Of a stretch of DNA of 64,000 bases, positions 62,914 to 64,000 are shown in pieces. Location of the stretch: contig CAYFVR010000001.1 of NCBI GenBank assembly GCA_964346545.1, positions 1 through 64,000 of the forward strand, read 5' to 3'. The DNA is from CAYFVR01 sp964346545 (lineage in GTDB: Bacteria; Desulfobacterota; Desulfobacteria; Desulfobacterales; Desulfococcaceae). How positions within the stretch are numbered: the stretch's first letter is position 1; the number at the start of each line of letters is the position of its first letter. Position numbers and translations under genes: made by a program. Under the pieces are notes generated by a model. It made no database searches, was not told the origin of the DNA, and saw only the letters and a list, made by a program, of their open reading frames with translations.

Positions 62914-64000
62914 ATGATACAGCTTATTCGAGGATTCAAAGACATTCTGCCGGGCGAAGTCGAACTGTGGCAGCGGATTGAAAACACCGCCGTCGAACTG
63001 TTCCACGCTTTCGGATTCGATGAAATCCGCATTCCCATCATGGAACGCACCGAACTGTTCGCGCGGAGCATCGGAGAGCACACCGACATCGTGGAAAAGG
63101 AGATGTACACCTTTCCCGACCGCAAGGGCGACCTCCTGACCCTGCGGCCCGAAGCCACCGCCTCGGTGGTCCGCGCCTACATCCAACACAAAATGTTCGC
63201 CCAAGACCCGGTTCGGAAGCTGTACACCATCGGCCCCATGTTCCGCCGGGAGCGCCCGCAAAAAGGCCGCTACCGCCAGTTCTACCAGATCAACGCCGAG
63301 ATCTTCGGCGTGACCTCGGCCCGGGTGGACGCGCAGCTCATCCTCTACCTGACCACGCTGATGGAGCGTCTCCGGGTGGAGGACGTGACCGTCCATCTCA
63401 ATTCCCTGGGCTGCCCCAAGTGCCGCCCCGCCTTTCGGGAGGCGCTGCTGGCCTTTCTGCGGAAGCGCAAGGAGAAACTCTGCGCCGACTGCGTTCGCCG
63501 AATGGAGAAAAACCCGCTCCGCGCCCTGGATTGCAAGGTTCCCGCCTGCCAGGAGGCCACCGAGGGGGCGCCGGCGCTCCTGGACCATCTGGGCGAAGAA
63601 TGCCGGGAACATTTCAAGGTGCTGACCGATTCCCTGGAAGCGCTGGAGGTTCCCTACGTCGTCAATCCCCGGCTGGTTCGCGGTTTGGACTACTACACCC
63701 GCACCACCTTCGAAGTGCTGACCGGTTCTTTGGGCGCCCAAAGCGCCGTGGCCGGCGGCGGCCGGTACGACGGGCTGGTGGAGCTGCTGGGCGGGCCGGA
63801 GATTCCGGCCATCGGCTTCGCCATCGGTCTGGACCGACTGGCCGAGCTGGTGGGCATCCGGGCGGAGGAAGTGCAAAACCGGCCGGACTTGTTCATCGCC
63901 GCGCTGGGACCGTCCTGCCAGGCCCGAGCCTTTCAATGGCTCACGGAGCTGGGACGCGCCGGACTGCGGATCGAAATGGATTTCGAAGACCGAAGCCTGA
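62914..64000 (+). CDS. hisS: Histidine--tRNA ligase (3' end beyond window)
   Basis: A class II aminoacyl-tRNA synthetase; 362 residues are visible and the frame is open at the window end. IRGFKDILPGEVELWQRIE opens it. Motif 2 is YTIGPMFRRERPQKGRYRQF, the histidine-A motif is RGLDYYTRT and motif 3 is AIGFAIGLDRLAEL. The insertion has the usual bacterial cysteine pairs (GCPKCRP, CADCVRR). The anticodon-binding domain begins near residue 325 and is cut off. GGGAGGATCGG lies upstream of ATG 62914. Confidence 0.95.
   Translation, partial: MIQLIRGFKDILPGEVELWQRIENTAVELFHAFGFDEIRIPIMERTELFARSIGEHTDIVEKEMYTFPDRKGDLLTLRPEATASVVRAYIQHKMFAQDPVRKLYTIGPMFRRERPQKGRYRQFYQINAEIFGVTSARVDAQLILYLTTLMERLRVEDVTVHLNSLGCPKCRPAFREALLAFLRKRKEKLCADCVRRMEKNPLRALDCKVPACQEATEGAPALLDHLGEECREHFKVLTDSLEALEVPYVVNPRLVRGLDYYTRTTFEVLTGSLGAQSAVAGGGRYDGLVELLGGPEIPAIGFAIGLDRLAELVGIRAEEVQNRPDLFIAALGPSCQARAFQWLTELGRAGLRIEMDFEDRSL

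Overview
The window is about 64 kb of GC-rich (roughly two-thirds G+C by eye), densely coding bacterial DNA from a draft scaffold with three 100-N gaps. The gene set (LL-diaminopimelate aminotransferase, FolE2-type GTP cyclohydrolase, a fused CoA transferase, a Tex protein, RpoZ/GreA/Lon housekeeping genes, many GAF/PAS signalling proteins, DUF255 and DUF350 proteins) fits an anaerobic Desulfobacterota (former Deltaproteobacteria) chromosome. That placement is inference. No rRNA, tRNA, CRISPR array, phage or transposase gene was recognised.

Layout. 1-12.8 kb: CoA transferase, small lipoprotein, a YhdP/AsmA-like envelope protein (split by a gap), a PAS hybrid histidine kinase translationally coupled to a DUF1786 protein, a YedK/HMCES-type DNA-crosslink protein and a NYN-LOTUS protein. 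12.8-14.8 kb: an AT-richer accessory island with a BrnT-type toxin and antitoxin, a DUF2442 remnant, a TauE/SafE permease and a Phd/YefM antitoxin fossil. 14.8-24.1 kb: dapL, an IscA-like protein, a rhodanese-ferritin fusion, a DUF255 protein, a zinc-ribbon/TPR membrane protein and tex. 24.1-28.1 kb: an orphan UPF0175 gene, then a lipoprotein-DUF350-aminopropyltransferase operon.

28.4-43.2 kb is the most distinctive region: six same-strand genes that look like one export or surface-display module. They encode a TolC-like outer-membrane lipoprotein with a C-terminal SPOR domain, a 1794-residue DUF4347/cadherin-like surface protein with no Sec signal, a PqqD-M50 metalloprotease-lipoyl-domain membrane protein, a secreted HlyD-like adaptor, a GAF-HlyD fusion adaptor and a GAF-rich class III nucleotide cyclase. 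No ABC or RND pump is present. The M50 protein is where an inner-membrane exporter would be expected.

43.3-54.3 kb: an ornithine cyclodeaminase-like protein, a phosphoesterase, a prepilin peptidase, then lon-tsaB, psd, leuB, greA, rpoZ (with a long acidic tail), ttcA and folE2. 54.4-64 kb: dacB, a GAF-HD-GYP phosphodiesterase, a SRPBCC protein, a second large repeat protein (cadherin-like plus PKD-like repeats, Sec-exported), a DUF433/DUF5615 toxin-antitoxin pair and hisS, which runs off the window end. Two copies of a short palindromic repeat (MITE-like) lie at 43.2 and 62.7 kb. Two of the three N gaps are flanked by identical 55-base sequences and are assembly artefacts.
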